A stretch of DNA of 5,322 nucleotides, from NCBI GenBank assembly GCA_947484535.1, contig CANKPO010000119.1, positions 1 through 5,322 on the forward strand, read 5' to 3'. Positions within the stretch are counted from its first letter, which is position 1, and each line of letters begins with the position of its first letter. Under the pieces are notes generated by a model. It saw only the letters and a list, made by a program, of their open reading frames with translations. It did no database searches and was not told where the DNA came from. Below are positions 1-5,322 of this stretch, piece by piece. A program made the translations under genes and the position numbers. Source of the stretch: Caulobacteraceae bacterium (lineage in GTDB: Bacteria; Pseudomonadota; Alphaproteobacteria; Caulobacterales; Caulobacteraceae).

Positions 1-192
1 AAGCAGGCCGGGGCGCTCGCGGGCAAGGTCTCCGGCGCGGGCGGCGGCGGCTTCATCATGTTCATTACACCGCCAGAAGAGCGTGCCTTGATCATCCGAA
101 CGCTGGAAGAAGGTGGCCATGGCAACTGCATGACCGGGCGATTCGTCACCGACGGCGCCCTATCTTGGACCACGCCCAACCGCGCGGGCTAG
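1..192 (+). CDS. GHMP-family sugar kinase, C-terminal fragment (heptose 7-phosphate kinase-like)
   Basis: Only the last 63 codons are present; the 5' part lies left of the window, and the frame is open from base 1 to the TAG at 190-192. The fragment carries the glycine-rich GHMP motif 3 (KVSGAGGGGF, fragment residues 9-18), followed by a short helix region and a tail ending GALSWTTPNRAG. The motif plus a 'G-SW' type ending resembles the D-glycero-alpha-D-manno-heptose 7-phosphate kinase (HddA-like) branch. Those enzymes phosphorylate heptose 7-phosphate at C1 in the cytoplasm, feeding nucleotide-heptose synthesis for LPS, capsule or S-layer glycan. GHMP membership is well supported by the motif. 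The heptose assignment is inferred from the tail, and another sugar kinase of the superfamily (fucose or galactose type) is possible. The convergent neighbour is a glycosyltransferase, which fits a polysaccharide locus. The stop codon overlaps that gene's stop. Confidence 0.8.
   Translation, partial: KQAGALAGKVSGAGGGGFIMFITPPEERALIIRTLEEGGHGNCMTGRFVTDGALSWTTPNRAG
189..192. other. Shared palindromic CTAG: overlapping convergent stop codons
   Basis: The kinase on the plus strand ends with TAG at 190-192 and the glycosyltransferase on the minus strand ends with TAG at 191-189. The palindrome CTAG therefore terminates both genes, leaving no intergenic space. No hairpin followed by a T-run is visible on either side, so the two transcripts probably overlap at their 3' ends or end by Rho. 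This is read directly from the sequence; the transcript behaviour is inference. Confidence 0.9.
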
Positions 193-1181
193 GACCTCGG
201 CCTGATCACGGCGGATCGGCGCGCCAAGGTCATCGGACTGATCGCCATCGCTTTCAGAAGGGTCCAGGCAAAGGCCGTGCGGCTCGCTTGGATGGACCTT
301 CGACTGACCAACATCGGCCCCATGCCTGCAAAACCCGCCACAAGGCCGCGCAAGACTGGCCGCGCCTCGCCACGAACGGTGTGCATGACCAATAGGAGCG
401 CCAATACCGGCAGATGCAGCAGCGCCACCACCGGCACAAGAGGCCAAGGCGTATTCTTGATCAGGAGCCAAAGCCGGTTCTTGGCCCCATGATACAGCGC
501 AAAATCGGACCGCGCGCCCAGCACGGCCGAGCCGACATGACTGACCACCGCCTTTGGCACAAACAGGGTCGCCTCACCGATCAGGCGCAGGCGATAGCCC
601 AGATCGACATCCTCGCAGTAACAGAAGAACCGCTCATCAAAGCCGCCCATCTGCAAGAACAGGTCGCGCGCGATCAGATGGGCAGCGCCGCAAGCCGAAA
701 AGACCTCGCCTTCAGGCAAAGGCACAAGGTCGTGGCCATAGGCGCCGCGATAGGGGATCCCCGCCAAGGTCAAGACATCGCCTGCCCCATCGACCTTTCC
801 AGGCCGATCAGCCGCCTTTTGCAAGCAGGCAAAGCTTCTAATCTGCGGCCAACGCTGGGTTGCGGCGATCAGCTGCTCCAGCCAATCGGGATCGGCATAG
901 GCATCGGGGTTGAGCAGGGCCAGCCATTGCCCCCGCGCCTGCCCCGCCGCCAGATTATTGCCCGCCGCAAAGCCGATATTGCCGCCCGCCTCTATCAGGC
1001 GGATCGCAGGGTCCGCCTTAGCCGCCGCCTGGGCTGCGCCATCGCTGGACGCATTGTCGACCAACAGCACTTCAAAATCGCCAAAGGTCTGGGCCCGCAG
1101 CGCCGCAAGACAGCGTGAAAGGGTCGCCGCACTTTCAAAGGCGACGATCACAACGCTGATCAAAGGGGCGGGTGCGGTCAT
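189..1181 (-). CDS. Family 2 glycosyltransferase (WbbL/rhamnosyltransferase-like)
   Basis: A predicted 330-residue glycosyltransferase that transfers a sugar from a nucleotide donor to a growing surface glycan or lipid acceptor at the inner face of the cytoplasmic membrane. The N-terminal GT-A fold starts with ISVVIVAF (residues 8-15). It continues with the donor-binding LLVDNASSDG (39-48), GGNIGFAAGNN (66-76) and the metal-site region LLNPDA (89-94), which stands in for a DxD motif. The catalytic-base region is GGFDERFF-CYCEDVDL (179-194, E190/D191 acidic pair), followed by VVSHVGS (212-218). A hydrophobic stretch at about 248-266 and a basic C-terminal tail suggest membrane attachment. I chose the ATG at 1179-1181 because the family usually begins a few residues before the ISVVIVAF strand. 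An in-frame ATG at 1203-1205 would add eight residues (MALFLRRS) and cannot be excluded. Neither start has a clear Shine-Dalgarno. Donor and acceptor cannot be read from sequence. Confidence 0.9.
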   Translation of the reverse strand: MTAPAPLISVVIVAFESAATLSRCLAALRAQTFGDFEVLLVDNASSDGAAQAAAKADPAIRLIEAGGNIGFAAGNNLAAGQARGQWLALLNPDAYADPDWLEQLIAATQRWPQIRSFACLQKAADRPGKVDGAGDVLTLAGIPYRGAYGHDLVPLPEGEVFSACGAAHLIARDLFLQMGGFDERFFCYCEDVDLGYRLRLIGEATLFVPKAVVSHVGSAVLGARSDFALYHGAKNRLWLLIKNTPWPLVPVVALLHLPVLALLLVMHTVRGEARPVLRGLVAGFAGMGPMLVSRRSIQASRTAFAWTLLKAMAISPMTLARRSAVIRPRS

Positions 1182-1319
1182 GGAACGCCTAAGGAACAAT
1201 GCCATGGCTTAACACGAAGACCGCTTCAAACAAGGCCTTCGCCAAGCCAATAGCCTCCTTGCGCCTCATGCTCTAAGATGGGCTGCAATATAGGCTGGCT
1301 CGACTTGCACGGGGTTCTT
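1182..1319. promoter_or_regulatory. Divergent intergenic region between the glycosyltransferase and nadE
   Basis: These 138 bases separate two divergent start codons, so at least one promoter in each direction should lie here (or in 1206-1277 if both upstream alternative starts are used). I found no convincing -35/-10 pair for either gene. The most AT-rich hexamer is AATATA at 1287-1292. On the minus strand it reads TATATT, a five-of-six match to a -10 box, but the spacing-matched upstream hexamer is poor. On the plus strand the best candidates are similarly weak. An 8-base palindrome, AAGGCCTT at 1232-1239, and an imperfect short inverted repeat (GGCCTT / AAGCC around 1234-1248) are present and may be chance. 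No small open reading frame or RNA gene is evident. Confidence 0.4.
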
Positions 1320-3371
1320 ATGGCTGACGCGACAGAGTTTTTCTCGCCCTATCGCCACGACTTTGTGCGGCTCGGCGTCTGCGTGCCTGCGGTCCGTCCA
1401 GCCGATGTGATGTTCAATGCCGATCAGACCTTGGCCCTGATGCAGCAGGGCCATGATCAAAGCGCGGCGATCTTGCTGTTCCCCGAACTGGGCCTCAGCG
1501 CCTACGCCATTGATGATTTGCTGCTGCAAGAGCCCCTTCTCGATGAGGTCGAACAGCAAATCGGCCGCCTGACCGAGGCCAGCTTGGGCCTGACCCCCGT
1601 CTGTGTGCTCGGTGCGCCGCTTCGGTTCCAAGGCGGGCTCTATAACTGCGCCGTCGTCATCCATGATGGCCGGATATTGGGCGCGGTGCCCAAGTCCTTC
1701 CTGCCCAACTACCGCGAATTTTACGAGCAGCGCTGGTTCACGCCCGGGGCGGACATTGCCTCTGAAGTCATCTCAATCGCGGGCGAAGAGGTGCCCTTCG
1801 GCACCGACCTCCTGTTCCAAGCCACAGGCAGCAACGCGTTCTCTTTCCATATCGAGATCTGCGAAGATGTCTGGACCCCAACGCCGCCGAGCACCCAGGC
1901 GGCTCTGGCCGGGGCGGAAATCCTGCTCAACCTGTCGGCCAGCAACATCACCATCGGCAAGGCCGAGACCCGGCGCCTGCTCTGCGCCTCCCAGTCCGAG
2001 CGCTGCCTTGCCGCCTATGCCTATTCGGCGGCGGGACCGGGCGAATCCACCACCGATCTCGCCTGGGATGGCCACGGCGCGGTGTTCGAGCTGGGTCAGG
2101 TTCTGGCCGAGTCCGAGCGCTTTGCCCTAGAGCCGACCCTGACCCTAACCGACATCGATCTGGGCCGCATTCGTCAAGAGCGTCTGCGGGCAGGCACGTG
2201 GAACGATGCGGCGCAGCGGGCGCGGCGCGACCATCCCGGCTTTGATCTGGTCGAGTTTGAGTTTGAGGCCCCGACCGGTCCCCTCGCCCTGATGCGCAAG
2301 GTCGAGCGCTTCCCCTATGTGCCCTCTGACCCCGCCAAGCTGCGTGAGAACTGTTACGAGGCTTGGAACATTCAGGTTCAAGGTCTGGCGACGCGGCTCA
2401 AGGCCACCGGCCTTCGCCATCTGGTCATTGGCGTGTCGGGCGGTCTGGATTCGACCCAGGCCCTGATCGTGGCGGTCAAGGCGATGGAGCGGCTGGGCCT
2501 GCCGCGCGGCAACGTGCTGGCCTATACCCTGCCCGGCTTTGCCACCTCGGACGGCACCAAGTCCAATGCCCTAGCCCTGATGCAGGCGCTGGGCGTCACG
2601 TCGCACGAGCTCGACATCCGCCCGGCCGCGCGCCAGATGCTCGCCGATCTGGGTCACCCCTTTGCGGGCGGCGAGCCGGTCTATGATGTGACGTTCGAGA
2701 ACGTGCAGGCGGGCCTGCGCACCGACTATCTGTTCCGCCTCGCCAATCAACAGGGGGCTTTGGTGGTCGGCACGGGCGACCTGTCCGAGCTAGGGCTGGG
2801 CTGGTGCACCTATGGGGTCGGCGATCACATGTCGCACTATAATCCCAATGCCGGGGTGTCCAAGACCCTGATCCAGCACCTGATCCGCTTTGCCGCCGCG
2901 TCGGGTGATTTTAGCCCTGAGACCGCCGCCCTCCTGCGCGCGATCCTCGCCACCGAAATCTCGCCCGAGCTGGTGCCTGCCGGCGCCGATGGCAAGGTCC
3001 AATCGACCGAGAGCTTTGTCGGCCCCTATGCGTTACAGGACTTCAATCTGTTCTACCTGACCCGCTATGGCTTCAAGCCGTCCAAGATCGCCTATCTGTC
3101 TTGGAACGCTTGGCATGATGCGGCAAAGGGCGGCTGGCCGACCGATACGCCGGACAATCAGCGGCTGGCCTATGACCTGCCGACGATCAAGGGCTGGATG
3201 GCCCTGTTCCTCAAACGGTTCTTCGCCAACCAGTTCAAACGCTCCGCCGTCCCCAACGGCCCCAAGATCAGCTCTGGCGGCTCCCTCTCCCCCCGCGGCG
3301 ACTGGCGCATGCCGTCGGACGCCAAGGCGGATGTCTGGTTGAAGGAACTGGCCGACAATACTCCCGACTAA
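1320..3371 (+). CDS. nadE: Glutamine-dependent NAD+ synthetase, two-domain
   Basis: This cytoplasmic enzyme makes NAD+ from deamido-NAD+, ATP and glutamine, the last step of NAD biosynthesis. It is 683 residues from the ATG at 1320, close to the roughly 680 of the Mycobacterium tuberculosis-type enzymes it resembles throughout. The N-terminal nitrilase-like glutaminase domain (about 1-290) keeps the Glu-Lys-Cys triad: E56 in FPEL, K125 in VPKS and C181 in EICED. The C-terminal synthetase domain (about 330-683) carries the PP-loop SGGLDS (373-378), the ALPGF-type loop (here [12 protein letters not shown]), [18 protein letters not shown] (484-490), and the late NGPK and SPRGDWR motifs. An in-frame ATG at 1278 would add 14 residues (MGCNIGWLDLHGVL) with no counterpart in the family, so I prefer 1320; GGGG lies 6-9 bases upstream of it as a weak ribosome site. 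The frame is intact and no catalytic residue is missing. It is divergent from the glycosyltransferase and convergent with queG, so it appears to be its own transcription unit. Confidence 0.97.
   Translation: MADATEFFSPYRHDFVRLGVCVPAVRPADVMFNADQTLALMQQGHDQSAAILLFPELGLSAYAIDDLLLQEPLLDEVEQQIGRLTEASLGLTPVCVLGAPLRFQGGLYNCAVVIHDGRILGAVPKSFLPNYREFYEQRWFTPGADIASEVISIAGEEVPFGTDLLFQATGSNAFSFHIEICEDVWTPTPPSTQAALAGAEILLNLSASNITIGKAETRRLLCASQSERCLAAYAYSAAGPGESTTDLAWDGHGAVFELGQVLAESERFALEPTLTLTDIDLGRIRQERLRAGTWNDAAQRARRDHPGFDLVEFEFEAPTGPLALMRKVERFPYVPSDPAKLRENCYEAWNIQVQGLATRLKATGLRHLVIGVSGGLDSTQALIVAVKAMERLGLPRGNVLAYTLPGFATSDGTKSNALALMQALGVTSHELDIRPAARQMLADLGHPFAGGEPVYDVTFENVQAGLRTDYLFRLANQQGALVVGTGDLSELGLGWCTYGVGDHMSHYNPNAGVSKTLIQHLIRFAAASGDFSPETAALLRAILATEISPELVPAGADGKVQSTESFVGPYALQDFNLFYLTRYGFKPSKIAYLSWNAWHDAAKGGWPTDTPDNQRLAYDLPTIKGWMALFLKRFFANQFKRSAVPNGPKISSGGSLSPRGDWRMPSDAKADVWLKELADNTPD
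3368..3371. other. Interleaved convergent stop codons of nadE and queG (CTAA)
   Basis: nadE ends with TAA at 3369-3371 on the plus strand, and queG ends with TAG at 3370-3368 on the minus strand. Two bases are shared within CTAA, giving zero intergenic spacing. I see no stem-loop with a U-tract on either side, so each transcript is likely to run into the opposing gene unless Rho ends it. The overlap is direct observation; the consequence is inference. Confidence 0.9.
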
Positions 3372-4420
3372 CCCAGCCGTCCCGCCGCCCAGCTTGCCGC
3401 ATCGGCGACCGTGGGGTCGGGGTCAGCGCAGAGGGATTGGGCGGTCTCGCGCAAGGCCCCATCGCCGCTATTGCCAATGGCATAGAGGACATTGCGCACG
3501 AAGCGATCGCGGCCAATGCGCTTGACCGGGCTCTTGGCGAAGAGGGTGCGAAAGGCGCTGTCATCCAGCCGGGCCAGATCGGCGAGGGCGGGGCCTTGCA
3601 GGGCCGGGCGGGCGGCGAGCGCCATCTCGTTTCCCACCTTGGCGAAACGGTTCCACGGACAGACGGCCAGACAGTCGTCGCAGCCATAGATGCGATTGCC
3701 CATGGCCGGGCGCAGGGCCTCATCGACCGGCCCGGCATGTTCGATGGTCAGGTAGGAGATGCAGCGCCGCGCATCGAGCTGATAGGGGCCGACAAAGGCC
3801 TGGGTTGGGCAGATGTCCAGACAGGCTTGGCACGAGCCGCAATGGTCCGTGGCTTCGGCATCCGGTGTCAGGTCCAGCACCGTTAGGATCGCGCCCAAAA
3901 ATAGCCAAGAGCCGAACTCACGCGACACCAGATTGGTGTGCTTACCCTGCCAGCCCAGCCCCGCCCGCGCCGCCAGCGGCTTTTCCATCAGGGGGGCGGT
4001 ATCGACAAAGACCTTGAGTTCCCCGCCATGGTTGGCGACGATCCAGCGGGCCAAGGCCTTGAGCCGCTTCTTGATCAGGTCGTGATAGTCGTCGCCCTGA
4101 GCATAGACCGAGATGGCGCCGGTGCTCTTGGCAGCCAAGGCCTCTAGCGGATCACGGTCTGGGCCATAGTTCAGCCCCAGCATGATGGCGGAGCGGGCGC
4201 CCGGCCACATGCCGTTGGGATGGGACCGGCGCTCTAGGGTTTCGGCCATCCAGTCCATCTGACCGTGGCGACCCTCAGCGACAAATTGCGCCAGATGATC
4301 GCTGGCGGGCCAGGGCGCGGTGGCGCTGGCAAAGCCGCAGACATCAAACCCTAGGCGCAGGGCCTCGGCGCGGATGGCCCCGGTGGGGTTGAGGTTGGGG
4401 CTAGAAGTCGAGATCGTCAT
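3368..4420 (-). CDS. queG: Epoxyqueuosine reductase QueG
   Basis: Predicted cobalamin- and iron-sulfur-dependent enzyme that reduces epoxyqueuosine to queuosine at the wobble position of GUN-anticodon tRNAs, the last step of queuosine synthesis, in the cytoplasm. The 350-residue length is normal. The N-terminal domain contains the conserved GQMDWM (53-58) and [16 protein letters not shown] (106-121). [12 protein letters not shown] (139-150) places the likely general acid at D140, followed by [11 protein letters not shown]. Two [4Fe-4S] sites are formed by [12 protein letters not shown] (C194, C197, C200, C204) together with C220 and [12 protein letters not shown] (C247, C250, C254). The C-terminal part (about 285-350) is a HEAT-like helical segment with [21 protein letters not shown]. 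The ATG at 4420 lies inside the upstream fzlA-like gene, 17 bases before that gene's stop codon, and has no recognisable Shine-Dalgarno, so translational coupling is likely. All eight conserved cysteines are present. Confidence 0.96.
   Translation of the reverse strand: MTISTSSPNLNPTGAIRAEALRLGFDVCGFASATAPWPASDHLAQFVAEGRHGQMDWMAETLERRSHPNGMWPGARSAIMLGLNYGPDRDPLEALAAKSTGAISVYAQGDDYHDLIKKRLKALARWIVANHGGELKVFVDTAPLMEKPLAARAGLGWQGKHTNLVSREFGSWLFLGAILTVLDLTPDAEATDHCGSCQACLDICPTQAFVGPYQLDARRCISYLTIEHAGPVDEALRPAMGNRIYGCDDCLAVCPWNRFAKVGNEMALAARPALQGPALADLARLDDSAFRTLFAKSPVKRIGRDRFVRNVLYAIGNSGDGALRETAQSLCADPDPTVADAASWAAGRLG
4401..4420 (-). other. 20-base overlap of fzlA-like 3' end and queG start
   Basis: The queG ATG (4420-4418) precedes the TAG of the upstream gene (4403-4401), so the two reading frames share 20 bases in different frames. 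In one frame these bases encode the DDLDF tail and stop; in the other they encode MTISTS and the first bases of the following codon. With no Shine-Dalgarno before queG, ribosomes finishing the upstream gene are the likely source of initiation. The overlap is observed; coupling is inferred. Confidence 0.85.
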
Positions 4421-5087
4421 AGTGACCGGCAGGAACCAGTCCGGGCCAACGGTCGGCCAAGAGGGGCCTAAAACAGGGGCGCGACTTGAGCTTCATGTAC
4501 CAGGTCTTGGCAGCGGGAAATTCGCGCCAAGGAATGTCACCAAAATAGTCGATGACCGACAGGTGCGAGGCGGCGGCAAAGTCAGCCAGCGACAGCCGAT
4601 AGCCCGCCAGCCAATCGCGGTCTTGGAGCAGGCCCTCAATATAGGCCAGATGGACCTTTAGGAACTCGCGGCCCTCGCGCAGATTGGCCAGGTCCGGCGC
4701 GCCCAGACCGAGCAGCCTTTTTTCCATCTTTTCGCGCAGCAACAGCCCATTGACCTCATAGTCAAACTTACGGTCGAACCAGTGGAGCAGGCGCCGCGCC
4801 TCGGCCCGCTCGGCCGGATCGCGGCCCAGCAGCGCCGGTTCGGGATGCTGTTCTTCCAGATGTTCGAGGATGGCGCGGGCCTCGCAGAGGATCAGCCGCT
4901 TTGGCCCATCCTCCTCAACCAGAACCGGGGTCAGGCCCGATGGATTGAGGGCGAAAAACTCGGGCCGACGCTCCCAATAGCGCTCAACCACGTCGGTAAA
5001 GGGCAGCCGCTTCTCCCCCAGCGCCAAGCGCACCTGCCGCGAGGCAGGGTCAAGAGGGAACTGGTAGAGGGTTCGAACGACGCTCAT
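4401..5087 (-). CDS. fzlA: GST-fold protein, probable FtsZ-binding FzlA
   Basis: This 228-residue protein has the glutathione S-transferase fold: a thioredoxin-like N-terminal domain (about 5-82) with [19 protein letters not shown], the cis-proline segment NPSGLTPVL (P54) and [11 protein letters not shown] (68-78). An all-helical C-terminal domain follows, with the folding N-cap SLADF (166-170). In Caulobacter, FzlA is an essential GST-like protein that binds FtsZ filaments and controls constriction. From memory, residues W38 and D227 matter there. Here W38 sits in RYWERRPE and D227 in the final HYDDLDF tail. The GST motif usually written E-S/T-x-A-I has Ala at the Ser position (E69-A70-R71), arguing against ordinary glutathione binding. 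The ATG at 5087 gives the expected N-terminus; no good Shine-Dalgarno precedes it. It overlaps queG by 20 bases, so the two are probably co-transcribed. GST family membership is certain. The FzlA identity is inferred from the tail, W38 and context; a catalytic GST is the alternative. Confidence 0.8.
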   Translation of the reverse strand: MSVVRTLYQFPLDPASRQVRLALGEKRLPFTDVVERYWERRPEFFALNPSGLTPVLVEEDGPKRLILCEARAILEHLEEQHPEPALLGRDPAERAEARRLLHWFDRKFDYEVNGLLLREKMEKRLLGLGAPDLANLREGREFLKVHLAYIEGLLQDRDWLAGYRLSLADFAAASHLSVIDYFGDIPWREFPAAKTWYMKLKSRPCFRPLLADRWPGLVPAGHYDDLDF

Positions 5088-5174
5088 AGGATCGCTTTGG
5101 CCTGATTCGGAATGCTATTGAAACCTACGGCACCTGACAAAGACACTGACCGGTTAAGGTCTCGTATACCGCGA
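5088..5174 (-). promoter_or_regulatory. Upstream region of the fzlA-queG operon with candidate sigma-70 promoter
   Basis: On the minus strand a TTGTCA (-35, bases 5140-5135) is followed after exactly 17 bases by TAGCAT (-10, bases 5117-5112). These match TTGACA at four of six and TATAAT at four of six positions. Transcription would begin near 5105, giving a leader of about 17 bases with no Shine-Dalgarno. Just upstream of the -35 lies CTTAACC (minus strand, 5158-5152), which resembles half of a CtrA box; no second TTAA half is found at the 7-base spacing. The sequence CTGAC is repeated directly at 5134-5138 and 5146-5150, overlapping the -35. A 4-base-pair inverted repeat (GACC 5148-5151 / GGTC 5158-5161) is too weak to be a terminator for the gene above. 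Confidence 0.4.
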
Positions 5175-5322
5175 TTAGGCTTCTAAGTGTCCATCATGAG
5201 ACGCCTCTGTCTCGGCAAAGGCCCCGCCATGGGGCTCGGCAAGGCCGCGCGGGTCCGGATGGATCAGGATGTCGGCGGCGGGAAACTCGACCAAGACCCG
5301 CTTTTCGGCCGCGATCATGACA
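5175..5322 (-). CDS. Cation diffusion facilitator (FieF-like) metal exporter, C-terminal fragment
   Basis: The last 48 codons of a gene that begins right of the window; the stop TAA is at 5177-5175. The visible part reads VMIAAEKRVLVEFPAADILIHPDP, which fits the end of the cytoplasmic ferredoxin-like domain of CDF transporters (compare the FPGSDVIIHQDP region of Escherichia coli FieF, recalled from memory). CDF proteins are inner-membrane proton antiporters exporting Zn2+, Fe2+ or related ions, and this domain binds metal and dimerises. After HPDP there is a 23-residue tail (GLAEPHGG ... ASHDGHLEA) with three His and several acidic residues, possibly a loose metal-binding tail. No membrane segment lies within the fragment, so family assignment rests on the FP-AD-LIH-DP pattern alone. 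It is on the same strand as fzlA, 87 bases upstream, and could read through into it. Confidence 0.7.
   Translation of the reverse strand, partial: VMIAAEKRVLVEFPAADILIHPDPRGLAEPHGGAFAETEASHDGHLEA

Noticed and set aside
753..762. GGGGATCCCC, a perfect 10-base palindrome
   Set aside because: It lies inside the glycosyltransferase coding sequence (the GIP codons) with no partner sites nearby. A 10-base palindrome in 5 kb is plausible by chance.
882..906. Short repeats of ATCGG/GGCATCGG
   Set aside because: They are explained by the repeated Asp-Pro and Asp-Ala codons of the NPDAYADPDW segment; no tandem-repeat unit is maintained beyond it.
414..1118. A 234-codon open frame on the plus strand, antisense to the glycosyltransferase, with an IGIGIGIG stretch
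   Set aside because: It is fully antisense to a well-supported family-2 glycosyltransferase and has basic, Arg/Gln-rich composition typical of shadow frames. Its IGIGIGIG run is just the reverse reading of the NPDAYADPD codons.
1234..1248. GGCCTTCGCCAAGCC as an attenuator or terminator hairpin
   Set aside because: The stem is imperfect with a bulge and there is no U-run; it is more likely incidental in a GC-rich intergenic region.
3268..3738. A 156-codon minus-strand frame and several other antisense frames over nadE and queG
   Set aside because: They have Pro/Arg/Ala/Ser-rich low-information sequence with no motif and overlap complete conserved genes. They are expected from GC-rich third codon positions.
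5071..5078. GTTCGAAC palindrome near the fzlA start, possibly an operator or tRNA T-loop-like GTTCGAA
   Set aside because: It is within coding codons for VRTL. No surrounding acceptor, anticodon or CCA structure supports a tRNA, and no repeat copy is present.
5148..5161. Inverted repeat GACC-GGTTAA-GGTC as a terminator for the CDF gene
   Set aside because: The stem has only four base pairs and no T-tract follows on the minus strand.

Overview
This 5.3 kb window is dense, GC-rich bacterial chromosome. It holds four complete protein genes and two genes cut off by the window edges. The content points to an alphaproteobacterium, probably Caulobacterales-like. The main reasons are the FzlA-type GST-fold cell-division protein coupled to queG, the GC-rich third codon positions that create many long antisense shadow frames, and the near absence of Shine-Dalgarno sequences. 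The lineage is inferred from gene families; I could not run a comparison.

Left to right: (1) the last 63 codons of a GHMP-family sugar kinase resembling D-glycero-D-manno-heptose 7-phosphate kinase (+); (2) a complete family-2 glycosyltransferase (-) that meets the kinase tail to tail, their stop codons sharing one CTAG; (3) a 138-base divergent intergenic region; (4) nadE, a complete two-domain glutamine-dependent NAD+ synthetase (+); (5) queG, epoxyqueuosine reductase (-), again meeting its neighbour tail to tail with interleaved stop codons; (6) an FzlA-like GST-fold gene (-) lying upstream of queG and overlapping its start by 20 bases; (7) an 87-base gap with a plausible promoter for the fzlA-queG pair; (8) the C-terminal 48 codons of a probable cation diffusion facilitator (-).

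Functionally there are three blocks. The left end looks like the edge of a surface-polysaccharide locus (heptose kinase plus glycosyltransferase). The centre is NAD+ biosynthesis. The right end is a short operon linking an FtsZ-associated division protein to the last step of queuosine tRNA modification, downstream of a metal exporter. I saw no mobile element, CRISPR array, RNA gene, integration site or convincing rho-independent terminator. Nothing here looks like a wholly new system. The most notable points are the compact architecture (two overlapping-stop convergent pairs and one start-stop overlap) and the way the conserved FzlA C-terminal tail shares its DNA with the start of queG.
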